A stretch of 60,000 nucleotides of DNA, taken from contig CAIIXF020000011.1 in the NCBI GenBank assembly GCA_903813345.2, forward strand, positions 16,973,754 to 17,033,753, in the 5' to 3' direction. The notes under the pieces were generated by a model that was not told the origin of the DNA, ran no database searches, and worked only from the letters and a program-made list of their open reading frames with translations. This document shows positions 10,770 through 22,180 of the stretch, piece by piece; position 1 is the stretch's first letter, and each line of letters begins with the position of its first letter. This DNA is from Owenia fusiformis (lineage: Eukaryota > Annelida > Polychaeta > Sabellida > Oweniidae). The position numbers and the translations under genes are program-made.

Positions 10770-12294
10770 TACAGTCACAAACTCTAGGCAACATTAACTA
10801 GTAATGGGGCAACACCCCAACTCAATTGAGTGAATGTGTAAACCATATAAGGAACAAAAAACATTACATAAAACAAACTCAGCATGCAAACATGTAAAAC
10901 TGGCATGGCAAAACAATAGATTGTGAAACTGAATAATAAAAGCACATACGACTAGAAAACAAGGGATTAAGGACCTGTTAAAATGACATGAATGGGGATT
11001 GGTCAATATGAATAGTAGAAATATGAAAAATGTGAAAATTTTACATTTAGTATTGATCATGAACATTAGAGAGGTTAAGTACACAGGCTCGTAGGCAGGT
11101 AGAGGGGGAGAGATAAAGGAAGCTGCTGCTCCCCCAGAGATTCTTTCAAAATGATGCAGTTTCTCACCAATCTGAGCACTTCGCATGATTTTTTAGCCAA
11201 AACTGTCAAAAAGTTCATCCCTAGGCAAAAGCTTTGCCCTTGGTAAAACTGCTCCTACCCCTTGGTAAAAGCTGGCTACAGACTGTGTAAAACACTTGTG
11301 TGAGAACTTGAACATGAACAAGTACTGTTATGACCCCCAGTAATGTTGTCCATCTCTCAACTGGTTTAACTGGGGACCATTACATCAATTGGCATTATAT
11401 CAATCAGGCAAAAAGAGGCCAGTGATGTGAAAATAGTCAATAGCATGGTGTTATAGCATGACGGTTACGCCACCTCTGAAAACGAGGTTGGACAGCTACG
11501 TTCACTGATTTATCCAATAAAATGGCCGCGATGGAAGAGAAAACTAAGGTTGGCGCATTATTTTCTACTTCTGTGTATCAATGAAAGGATGAATGATTTA
11601 TGTAAGAATCGCATTCGGTGATACTTTCAGTAATGTATATTTTGAACGTAGCCTTTGCAAATTGATGCCCGGGGATAACATGAAATAAGAGAAAAACTGT
11701 CGAGTTTGAAATTCAAAACTACACAAAAATTTAGTAATTTGTTTATTTTTGTTTTTGTTGTTAGGGCATGGTCTACATTGCCTAAAAACCTTGTGGTATA
11801 TAGATGTAACCTACATACGATCATACAAAGCCAATTGAGCATTGGAAACCACCTAATATGTTCTACTCAAGCCATAATAATGTATTTTGAATTTGCAGTA
11901 GTTATACACAGTTTACTTATACTTACAGTTAATATTTTGAGTGGCTCATGTACTGAGACAACACGAGAATGGATCAAAACTTATAAACTTTGATATCTCA
12001 TCAAGGGTAGGGACTGCTTCGAAATAATGAACGTAAGTGACATCTATCTTGGATTCTAATTAATTTATTAACTGCGCATGCGTCATAATAATTTAAACCA
12101 ATTAAATCGCTGGATTTAATGCTCATGCGCGAAAAACCGAACCTAAAAATGGAACCTCACGCAGATTGCCCTTAGCATATAGTGAACATTACATTTTACT
12201 TAGCTTTGATCAATTCGTTTCCAAAGTACGTAATATAAAATGTTGTATCTATAATCTAAACAGATCAAAATCAAAAACAGATCAAAATCTACCG
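10770..12294. other. Repeat-poor spacer, no gene seen
   Basis: A 130-codon minus-strand frame at 11186-10794 and smaller frames show no domain, splice context or codon pattern that I can support. The phrase GGTGTTATAGCATGACGG at 11449 is shared with 2141. Confidence 0.4.
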
Positions 12295-12299
12295 TAAAA

Positions 12300-13047
12300 T
12301 CTTTAAATGGAAAAATGATATAAACAATTATAAAACTATTTTTCCAGATTATTTCAAAACCCATGGAGATTTTCATAGATATAACACTAGAGGCAAATCA
12401 AACTTTACCCTTCCTAAAGCAAAAACTGAAAACTATGGTAAAAAAACAATAGCCTTTAGTGGTTCATCCATATGGAACAGTCTCCCAGAAGAAATAAAAA
12501 AGTCAAATTCAAGTTCTTTTCTTAAATCAAAACTGAAGAAACATATTCTCTCATTGGTTGACTTGACTGTGTCACTTCTTGTTTCTTTGGTAAGAAGTTA
12601 GGGTAGGCTCTCAAGGGAGGTACATGGGCCGACCTGGGGGCTGCCCCGAACTACCGATGATTTAACACAATGATTCTGATCGTACCAACCTTGGGGTAGG
12701 TACAATAATAACTAATATTTTATAAGAATCACACTTTTAGAAAATTATTGGCGTCAACGCGGTAGCCTGGCGTCTTTAAATAATAATTAATGAAGCTACA
12801 CATTCATAATTTTTTCCCATGGCATATGGCACCTTCTTAGCTTCAAAAGAAATGAGCATCATGGATCCCCCCACAACCTTTATTTATTTACCTAACTTTT
12901 GTGATTACATTCTGGTTTGATTCCTTGACAACATAATGATATGCTATATGATTTAACTATAAGCATCACCTGTGGTGCCACCTGTTATTAATAATATATG
13001 TACACATAATGATTAAATGTATGAATAAATTGAATTGAATTGAATTG
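12300..13047 (+). mobile_element. LINE 3'-end fragment, copy 2
   Basis: About 750 bp matching 3935-4697. The end of the ORF is intact here, from about 12359 to a TAG near 12600. It includes HGDFHRYNTRGKSNFTLPKA, then a GKK..FSGSSIWN phrase, LPEEIKK and FLKSKLKK, which is the typical C-terminal tail of non-LTR reverse transcriptases. It ends with a TGAATTGAATTGAATTG short tandem tail. Its 5' boundary (TTTAAATGGAAAA) is the same as in copy 1. Confidence 0.8.
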
Positions 13048-13325
13048 GTCTATAAAAACTCCCGTTTTTCAAAATCTACCGTAAAAACTCCCGCTTTTTC
13101 AAAATCTAAAGTAAAAATCCCGTTTCTCCAGAAACCTGCCGTAAAAACTCCAGTTTTTTCAGAAATCTACCGTAAAACCTCCCGTATTTTACAAATACCT
13201 ACCGTAAAAACTCCCGTTTTTTCAGAACCTACCGCAAAAACTCCATTTTTTCTGAAATCTTCCGTAAAAAAGTCACGTTTTTTAAAATCTACCGCCAAAA
13301 TACCTTTTTTTTAAAAATCTCCCGT
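13048..13325. repeat. CCCGTAAAA minisatellite, array 2
   Basis: Nine degenerate units of about 31-32 bp, consensus close to GTAAAAACTCCCGTTTTTTC followed by AAAATCTACC. The array begins directly at the LINE fragment's TTGAATTG tail. An 89-codon frame across it gives a KSTVKTPVFS-type repeated peptide and is not treated as a gene. Confidence 0.85.
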
Positions 13326-13329
13326 GAAG

Positions 13330-14124
13330 TGAAAGTGATTCTCCCAGAGAGAGACGGCTACCAAGCCGCTGTTGCCTTTCGGGAACGTTTTATCTGGAAA
13401 GAGCCATTTCAATTAAATTAAAATTAAGACATCCTGTAACAATCTATTGATTTAATTAGACTTTGGGAAAATGTACGTACATTACACTTGATAGTATTGA
13501 AAACAAGACTATAACCAGAATGCTAAAGTTAGCTCATTTCAAATGGCGAATCGCCAAATAAAAACGGACGTCGTAATTAGCAATTTAACGTTTAATCCTC
13601 AACGTTTAAGGTTGCTATGTTAATGAATAGAATTATAATTGGCCATTTGATAAATGACCCATTTTCAATTTCTGGGGGAAGCTTATTTTTTAAAGCCCTG
13701 GTATTGATCTTTTTTTTATAACGTAAGTTCAATCTAGATCTTCCAATAACCATTTCGAGTAAATTCTGATATTAACAAAAAAAAATTTTACAGCAGGTTA
13801 AAGACGTTGAATTTGCCCATTTTTACCATATTTTCGCTAAAACTATGACGTCACGCTACCACTCCCCATACAAAGTGATGTTAAAACACGTTTTTTCTGG
13901 GGGAAGCTTATTTTTTAACGTTGGGAATTCAATTTTTTCGCTGTATTACTCATGATTTAGTGTCATGCATAATATACCATTTCGAGTAAATTCGAGTTTG
14001 TAAATTATCACACACTTTTTCTACTTTTAAAGTTTTCCTATAGTAATTTTCCATTGACAATAATCTGTGACGTCATATGTCAGAATTTATGTTAATGGTC
14101 AAATGACGTGATATTCTTGATATG
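13330..14124. repeat. Spacer containing a 220-bp direct duplication
   Basis: The phrases TCTGGGGGAAGCTTATTTTT and CCATTTCGAGTAAATTC each occur twice in the same order, near 13671/13757 and 13896/13978. This indicates a diverged tandem duplication of about 220 bp. No coding sequence is seen. Confidence 0.6.
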
Positions 14125-14310
14125 TCCCGTTTTTTAAAAATTTACCGCAAAAACTCCCGTTTTTTTAAATCTCCCGTAAAAACTACCGTTTTTCAAAAAT
14201 CTCCAGTAAAAACTCTCGCTTTTTTTCAAAAAACTCCCGCAAAAACTACCGGATTTTGAAAACAACCCCCGTAAAAGTACCGTAATTTTTTTAAAATCTC
14301 CAGAAAATTT
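14125..14310. repeat. CCCGTAAAA minisatellite, array 3
   Basis: Six or so degenerate units with CCCGTTTTTTAAAAATTTACC and CTCCCGTAAAAACTACCG words, same family as arrays 1 and 2. Confidence 0.75.
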
Positions 14311-14905
14311 TTCATTTTAGGTTGGCAAGTCTGATTATGTATAACATTTCTACATGTTAAACTCTAGGAGGCATATGATTTGTTCGTAGATTTATGGTCT
14401 TTCTTAAAAAATCGCACGGTAATTATTTCTTCTGCTGAAGTGGCGTACTCTCTTCCCTTGACATCTTCATCATTATCTACCAGGTCGCTAGCATTGTAAT
14501 TGTCTTTACCGACTGTTTTCCAGAGGCCTTCCTCATATTTTGCCCACTGGCCTTATCCCCACTTTCCTTAGAATTTGGCGACAGTAAACTCGCGTTATGA
14601 AATGGTAGACTCTCGCAAAGTGTGGCCCTTGAAAAAACTATACTCACAGAAACATTTTCAAATGATTTTTAATGACATATGCATGATTGAATCGAACATA
14701 CGGATAAAAAAGGTATCATCCTGTTCAACAGGATTGAATGCCAAGACTGTCAACCAGCTAATACAGACGAAAAGAACCACCCACCCACACAACCACCCAA
14801 ATGTGTTATTGTTTTACAATTATATTTTGATATACTTTTCGTTCTTTCGTAATCATATTTTAGAAAAAAAAGTTCTGGACGATTATATTTTCTAACCTAA
14901 CTCTA
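14311..14905. other. Spacer, no gene seen
   Basis: A 106-codon plus-strand frame at 14575-14895 has no motif or splice support, and I do not call it. Confidence 0.35.
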
Positions 14906-15709
14906 CTATCACACCAAACTAGTTTTCACTACATTCTCGAAAACGGGCTTCAACTGTGTACGAACGGACTAGACATTCTTAGAATCGTTTGGGGTCTATT
15001 TACATAAAACTTTATCGAACGTACTCGAACGGGTAGATCCTCTAGAACTTAGAACATGCTCAAAATGTTCTCGTGGTCAATACGTTCTACAATCAGAACG
15101 AGTGAAAACGTTCTAACGACGAGCTGGACGTACTACGAACGGAACTGTCGTACTTCAATCCTACTAGGGACGTTTTAACAACGAGTTGAACTGTCTGAGG
15201 ACGTATTAAGAACGAGGTAGAACTAATTGCAAACGGGTTTAAACTAATTAAGAACGTATTAAAGACTGCTTATGAACGAGTTGGCAAAAATATAGCTATC
15301 ACACCAAACAAGTTGCAACTGCGTTCTTCAAAACTGGTTTTAAACTGTGTGCGAACTAAATGAACGTAGCCACAACGTTCTACGGTCTGTTTACGAACTT
15401 CATGGACTTTCCCGGACGGGGAATGTGATTTAGAATTTTGAATTGATTCAAAATTCGAGGGCAACCATACCGTTCTGTCATCAGGTCATGATGACCTTCT
15501 AGACTAAGGAACGCGTTATACGACGTTGCACACCGACGTGGTGCGACCTGAACGAACTGCGAATGAGATGGACGTATTGAAGACTGTTTATGAACGAATT
15601 AGCTAATTATTTTAGACATATTTCCCGACCACAGCCAGATTGAGCCCGTTTTACGACGACGTTTTCGTAGGACTGGCAAGAACGGGTATAAACTAGTTTG
15701 GTGTGATAG
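14906..15709. mobile_element. Composite MITE with perfect TIRs
   Basis: 804 bp bounded by CTATCACACCAAACTAGTTT and its exact complement. A third copy of the terminal sequence (CTATCACACCAAACAAGTT) begins at 15296 in the left-end orientation, suggesting two elements fused or one inserted at the end of another. The interior is full of GAACG/CGTTC words and has no coding frame. Confidence 0.8.
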
Positions 15710-16364
15710 GAGGGTTATCATATTTAAAATGTTTATATCATATGAGTAATTATAATTAAGAATTATCGAACAAATCAGTGTGTAAAATAAAATAAAATCC
15801 CTAGATGACCCTACGATGCCACAGGGGGTCGTAAGATAATCGTACGGGACACGACCAGAAAATCGCCAACACATGCAACTTTTATCTCCGAGATAAAACT
15901 TTGACGGCGCCCAGGCGACGTCTAAAAATCGGCCGATGGTGCTTGATCATCGCCCGGTTCCCGTACGATGCCCGGGCTTGCCGGCCGATTTTGAACAAAA
16001 TACTCATCGGCCGGGCGCCGTAGTGAAAATCGGAGTCTATGTGACCAAAGCATTAGACCACACCGCAGGGTGTAATATGCCATTGAAAGTTACATGTATA
16101 TAGCTGGTTTTCTATGATACATATTTTAAACAAGCTCGTTTTTTAAGATATTTGGAGCTAAAGCACATGTATGTATGGCAGACATCATTTTCCTCAGAAA
16201 GCATTATACTGTGCATCGAAATCAAAATTGCCAGGATAGTATTGAATTGACATCAGTATTACTTCAATAATGATTCCCGTTGACACAGACGTGAAATAGC
16301 ATATCTCCTGTTCTAAACACAAAGTTGAAGCTGATCGGGTGTTTGAAGTAGACTAATTACTTAT
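15710..16364. other. Spacer with GC-rich palindrome
   Basis: Around 15927-15988 the words AAAATCGGCCG and CGGCCGATTTT face each other across a GC-rich loop, and GGCGCC occurs at both flanks (15905, 16013). This is an isolated GC-rich foldback in AT-rich DNA. No gene is seen. Confidence 0.5.
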
Positions 16365-17387
16365 GCTACGTTCACACCAACGGCGAATGTCACGCTTTAA
16401 ATCGGCGAGCAAAGCGGCACCAAAGCATGGCGCTTTAAAGCGACTTGTAAAGCAGCACCAAAGCGTAACAAAGCTTGATTAAAGCGTCGAGGTCATAACA
16501 GGGCATAGAAAAGCTCCGAGTAAAGCGGGATGTTCGGCAAGAGCGCCAAAACATTTTAAACTGTAAAAAAATGTTGGCGCTCCGTTACGAATTTATTAAA
16601 GCGCCGACAGCGTATCAAAGCTTAAGAAACCGTAACAAAGCTCAGCAAAGCTTGACCCAAAGCCTAGGAAAGCTGAACAGAGCTTGGTTCAAAGCGGGGA
16701 CCCCAATCTCTTCACGGTCTGTTACCACCTGACACGCTTCGTTTAGATGTCTCAAGCTTTGCTACGATCTGGCATGAAAATTTGACACGAGGTCAGACGC
16801 TTTCATCAATATCTGACACTCTTTGTTACGCTTTCATGAAGGACTCTTCTCAAAGATTGAAACGCTTTGTTAAGCTTTGTTACGCTTGACAAGCTTCCTC
16901 ACGCTCTGTCACGCTCTTTCACGCCGTGCGACAAACATCATATGTCTTCTTCAGATAAGGTCATGATCTGGTCCATCTGGAATTTCTGGATCTTGTTGTT
17001 CTGCCATCTTCTCGAGTCAAAGATGCAATGGTTTTATGGATCTACTGCATCTTTATACAGCCATTTGATCAAAAGCGTCATGATAAAGGCGATCTCGAAA
17101 ATGCACAACAGAGCTTGGCAATCGTATCAGAGCCTGATTAAAGCGTCATAATCGCATCAAAGCGTAATAATGCTTACCAAAGCTTATCAAAGCGTGATTT
17201 TAAGCGTAACAAAGCCTGGTCGAAGCGGGATCATGTAGCATGAGGAACCGTAACAAGTCGGTTAATCAGAGCTTATCAGAGCGTAACATTTCTTAGGAGA
17301 TCGTGATATTTTGGAAAAGTAAACAAAAATGACGGCGCTTTGCTCGCCGATTTAAAGCGCGGCATTCGCCGTTGGTGTGAACGTAGC
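16365..17387. mobile_element. AAAGCG foldback element 1
   Basis: 1023 bp bounded by GCTACGTTCACACCAACGGC and its exact complement. The left part consists largely of AAAGCG-type words (rcaaagcgtaacaaagctt), the middle flips to CGCTTTGTTACG words, then flips again, so the element is internally both repetitive and palindromic. There is no coding capacity; frames inside are by-products. Confidence 0.85.
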
Positions 17388-17503
17388 TTTAAAAATGTTT
17401 GGCGCTCTTGCCGAATATCCCGCTTTACTTCGAGCTTTTCTACGACCCCGACGCTTTAATCAAGCTTTATTACGCTATGATGCCGCTTTACAAGCCGCTT
17501 AAA
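17388..17503. mobile_element. Partial right arm of AAAGCG foldback, interrupted
   Basis: Carries GGCGCTCTTGCCGAATATCC, then TTTCTACGACCCCGACGCTT, matching the inner right arm of element 2 (20520-20650). It stops at ...CAAGCCGCTTAA. The expected continuation (AAGCGCCATCAAAACGCCGT) is found at 26258-26292. Confidence 0.75.
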
Positions 17504-18108
17504 GGAATATTCCTTGCCAAACCATCTCTCTCCTCATATGGTAGCTATAACCATATATATGCTTGCCATGTTTAGCAAAACACACAAAAAAGTTTTGATA
17601 TGGTCAAATTTGATCACTTAGAAATGTGATGCTCAATTCCAGTAAGCAGCCATCTTTTAAAATTTCACACAGGAAGTGATGTCATCGACTCTCAACTTTG
17701 CATATAGCATTAGGTGAGAAGCTATTAAGAATTACAAAACCAGCTAAATATTCTTTTTCAACTTTGTATCTTATTTAATCCTACTGAAAATATCTTCTTT
17801 TGTTCTAAGTTGACAAGCCCTGAAAATATTTTTGCTCAGAAAGTAATGATCACTTGTCTAGAAGTGATTTTGTGCTACTTTCCTATACTGTTATGGGCAA
17901 GCTTATAGAAGTTGAGAGTTGATGACATCACTTCCTGCAAGAAATTTTAAAAGATGGCAGCTCACTGGAAATAAGCACTAGATTTTTAAATGATCAATAT
18001 TGACCATATTAAAACATTTTTCCATGTTTTGCTAAATATGGAAACTATATATATGATTATAGCTACCATATCAAGAGAGAAAGGGTCTGGCAAGGAATAT
18101 TCCTTTAA
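17499..18108. mobile_element. TTAA-flanked hairpin MITE
   Basis: Bounded by TTAA-AGGAATATTCCTTGCCA at 17499 and TGGCAAGGAATATTCCT-TTAA ending at 18108. Inverted similarity continues inside: ATGGTAGCTATAACCATATA, and AAGATGGC...CACTTCCTG...AGTTGAGAGT against their complements. TTAA target duplication is known for piggyBac-type transposition; no transposase is present here. Confidence 0.85.
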
Positions 18109-19348
18109 AGGGGACCACCACCATGGTCACATGATCAGTCGTGTGGAGGTAAGCTCCCAGTTGAAATAAAAGCACTGTCCTCCTTTGGTTCTTGTGAAAA
18201 GTAGCTAATACCCTCATGTATTGGTCAGTTTGTGTGTCACACGACTAATCCACACCATATGCTTCATTCAACATATTTTATGATATTAAAGATTCTCGCA
18301 ATCTTTATCCAATCAGCGTTTGCGAGTGTGTCGGCTCACGTATAAAAGGCGAATCCAACTCAAATCCATGCAGGGGTGTATGAGGTACTCGAATAGGAAA
18401 GAGCTCGTGAAATCTGAATTTATATGAACATGGTCAATGTTTACACATGTTTGGAGTTATTGAAGAAAATGTGATATGGATGTGGTTCCGAATTTGAAGT
18501 CATTGCTGGAAAATATGATTTTAATGCGTGAAATTATATCTATAAATACAGCACTAAAAATAACAGTACACATGAAGTACATGTATGATTGTGTTCAGAA
18601 ATGTTTGAAACCCTTACGGAAAATCCTGTCTGTATTTTGTCACCATTGCTCTTTCTTCCCGCATTCTAGTGCTGTTTGAATGAATATATTAATTAATGTA
18701 TTTCTAACTAAATATATAACAATTTTTTTATAAACCACAAACATTTAGATCATAAAAAATTATTCAATACCTGAGTGAGCACGATATGGAAGGGTTACTA
18801 AGTTGACACAGAAAATGACCACTGATATTGTGTTAGTCCATGCACACCTCTCTAACACCCCTCACTTTCATAGTGAAGTGACTAATTGGTTTATGTTTAC
18901 GTTTTAATGTGTTTTGGGTTCCTTGTTACAGCAAAGGGGGGCAGTAAAGTAGACTAACATGTTTGCATGGCAAGTTTTGATCAAATATGTGAGACACTTT
19001 AACACACTACCCTACCACGTGACCACGTTTAAAAGGGAAACAGGGTACAGCTTAGTTGCAAATGGAGGACGTGGGTTTAATTCCATATTTCTGAACGTAA
19101 AATACATTTTACATATATTTCTAGTGTTCTACCAGACATAGAATTGATTCATCAAGGAGTGTGTAGAATATTGTTGGCAAAAAAACACTATAGGCAAAGA
19201 TAGATAATAGTGGGCGCAGTGAAGCAAAACCAAATGCAATACACGATACATTTCAGTAAATCTATCAACGTACAGGGAGCATGTAAGTGTCCCTTCGAAA
19301 ATGTTACATTGATATGTAACAAAAAAAACCAGTTAACTGTTGTTTAAT
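18109..19348. other. Left part of a putative TTAA-flanked insertion, no gene seen
   Basis: Begins AGGGGACCACCACC directly after TTAA. The partner end, GGTGTTGGATCCCT-TTAA, lies at 26241-26258. A TATAAAAGG word at 18342 is the only promoter-like sequence and has no gene after it. Confidence 0.4.
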
Positions 19349-20742
19349 GGTACGTTCACACCAACGGCGCTTTGATGGCGCTTTAAAGCGGCTTGTAAAG
19401 CGGCACCAAAGCGTAACAAAGCTTAATTAAAGCGTCGGGGTCGTAATAGGTCGTAGAAAAGCTCGGGAGTAAAGCGGGATATTCGGCAAGAGCGCTAACA
19501 AATTTAAACTGTTTAAGCGTTCGCACCAACGGCGCTTTGATGGCGCTTTAAAGCGGATTGTAAAGCGGCACCAAAGCGTAACAAAGCTTGATTAAAGCGT
19601 CGGGATCGTAATAGGTCGTAGAAAAGTTCGGAGTAAAGCGGGATATTCGGCAAGAGCGCCAAAAAATGTTAAACTGTTTAAAAATTTTGAGCGCTCTGTT
19701 ACGAATTGATTGAAGCGCCGAGAGCGTATCAAAGCTTAACAAACCGTAACAAAGCTCAACAAAGCTTGACTCAAAGCGTAGGAAAGCTTAACACAGCTTG
19801 GTTCAAAGCGGGGACCCCAGTCTATTCACGGTCTGTTACCACTTGACACGCTTCGTTAAGATGTCTCAAGATTTGCTACGATCTGGCATGAAGATCTGAC
19901 ACGAGGTCAGACGCTTTCATCAATATCTGACACTCTTTGTTACACTTTCCTGAGGGACTCTCAAGCTTTCCAACGAATTGAGACGCTTTAATCAAGGATT
20001 GAAACGCTTTGCTAGGCTTTGTTACGCTTGAAAGTTTTCACACGCTATATCACGCCGTGCGACAAACGTCATGTCTTCTTCAGATAGGTCATGCTCTGGT
20101 CCATCTGGAATTTCTGGATCTCGTTGTTCTGCCATCGTGTTCTACTGCATCTTTATATAGTCATTGGATCAAAATCGGCATGGAATCGGCGATCTCGACA
20201 TTTTCCAATGCGTGACAGAGCTTAACAGAGCGTAACAATGCACAACAGAGTTTTGCAATCGTATCAGAGCCTGATTTAAAGCGTCATAATCGCATCAAAG
20301 CGTAATAATGCTTATCAAAGCTTTTCAAAGCGTGATTTCAAGCGTAACAAAGCCTGATCAAAGCGGGATCAAAGCGTGAGGAACCTTTTAGAGCTATGTT
20401 AAGCTTTCCTACGCTTTGGATCAAGTTTTTCTGAGCTTTGTTACGGTTTGTTAAGCTTTGATACGCTCTCGGCGCTTAATCGATTCGTAACAGAGCGCCC
20501 AAATTTTTTTAAGAGTTTAAAATTTTTTGGCGCTCTTGCCGAATATCCCGTTTTACTCTGAGCTTTTCTACGACCTATTACGACCCCGACGCTTCAATTA
20601 AACTTTGTTACGCTTTGGTGCCGCTTTACAAGCCGCTTTAAAGCGCCATCAAAGCGCCGTTGGTATGAAGAAAAATGATAAAAATGACGGCGCTTTGCTC
20701 GCCGATTTAAAGCGTGGCATTCGCCGTTGGTGTGAACGTACC
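19349..20742. mobile_element. AAAGCG foldback element 2
   Basis: 1394 bp bounded by GGTACGTTCACACCAACGGC and GTTGGTGTGAACGTACC. A second left-end-like start (GTTCGCACCAACGGCGCTTT) occurs at 19516, and an inner right end occurs near 20660. The ends are therefore partly duplicated. Interior AAAGCG words switch to CGCTTT words twice. No coding sequence. Confidence 0.85.
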
Positions 20743-21617
20743 TTAAACTGCGTGTCATCGTGTTATAGGTGGATACGTTTTCTAGTATGTTAGTCAACTG
20801 TATTTTTGTGAATTTGAACAAAACATTTTGAATGGTCGGGTTTTTAGGACGGTAGTGAATTAGACCATTCAAGGGGTTCTATAGAAAGATTCTTCATATG
20901 TAGTTCAGGCAATTTTAATTATTCTGAGTAGCAAATAGTCATTAATACTGATAGCGGATAGTCATTTATCATTAACGTGTTGATATTTAATTCGTTGTTT
21001 TATTTCAATTTGATACCCTAGTAACACGTATAATCTAGCGTTCTTGTTAATTTAATGACTAAAATGCATACGACTTGAAAGCCCGTGTCTAAATCTACAA
21101 AATAATGTTTACTTTATTTGGATTAAATAACAATTGATGACACCTCAAAGCATCAACAGGCGGCCTTTTTAGCATTACTTTCACTGTTTGCAACGTAAAT
21201 GTACATGAGGTCGGGACATAGTATGTCTGTATAATCAGCTTACTTTCTCGCTCCCTGTACTATTGAACAATTTACATTCCTTGTACCCTGTATTGATCAA
21301 CTTTTGCAGCTGTGTACCGTGTACTATGACGTATCAAATATTTTAAAATTTAAAACGATATTATTTACATTATTTCTTCAACTATCATATAACTTGGAAC
21401 ATGGACTTCACTATTGCACAACTGAAGTGTAGCGAATAGCAATATTGACACACTCCGAGCACCAAACGTATTAACCTTTTGACTAAGCAGTCGATATACT
21501 CAAAAGCGACATGTTTGAAAGCCAAAAGATTCGCGCATGCGCGATCGAGGTAGGGTAGTGTGTTTAAGCTGCATATAAAAACACTACTTTGCAGTAAAAA
21601 CGTACTACTGGATGAAC
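20743..21617. other. Spacer, no gene seen
   Basis: AT-rich, with no recognisable feature. Confidence 0.4.
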
Positions 21618-22023
21618 TAAGGTTAGGGTAATTAAATTAGTTGTTTCTCATTCTTGCCCGCGTGTGGCCCAATCCCCCTCCACCTTTTTTCTGCCATTTC
21701 TGAGAAAAAAACACCGTACCTCGCGCGCATCCATGGCGTGTGAAACACTTTTTTTTACTTTTTATTGATCAGGATAATTGACAATATCGTGGTACTGATA
21801 TATGATCAAATATACCAGTAAAGTAGGCTAAATTCAACATAAACTCAGTTTATTTCCTTCAAAATTAGTTATTTGTTTTTACAGTTATTTTAAAGAAAAA
21901 AATCATCTCGTCCCTCATCAGTATTTTAGATAGACAAAAAAGGTAATATAAAAACCGTCATTCCCGTATCAATTTTGAAAAATAGAAGAAAGAGAAACAA
22001 CCAATTTAATTACCCTGGCCTTA
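21618..22023. mobile_element. MITE with 32-bp imperfect TIRs
   Basis: About 406 bp. The left end is TAAGGTTAGGGTAATTAAAT and the right end the complement of TAAGGCCAGGGTAATTAAAT. The match extends through GTTGTTTCTC/GAGAAACAAC. No coding sequence. Confidence 0.8.
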
Positions 22024-22180
22024 CATAAAATACAAAGCCACTAGCTAGCTCATACAGTATACTTACCCCTTGCAAATTGTAATTTATTGAATTCACAGTA
22101 AACCCATCAACCAAAAACAAAGAATATTGTTCTCATGGATCTATTATTATGTTATACTTACTATGAAAATAAATATTATT

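Noticed and set aside
10794-11186. 130-codon minus-strand frame
   Set aside because: No recognised motif, odd Cys/Phe-rich composition, no splice context.
13045-13314. 89-codon frame with KSTVKTPVFS-type peptide repeats
   Set aside because: Same minisatellite; the frame stays open because the repeat has few stop words, and units vary in length.
18342-18350. TATAAAAGG promoter-like word
   Set aside because: No gene or transcript start can be linked to it on either strand.
20594-20872. Open frames on both strands in foldback element 2
   Set aside because: Produced by AAAGCG/CGCTTT words (RAKRR, FGAALQAALK-type peptides); not genes.
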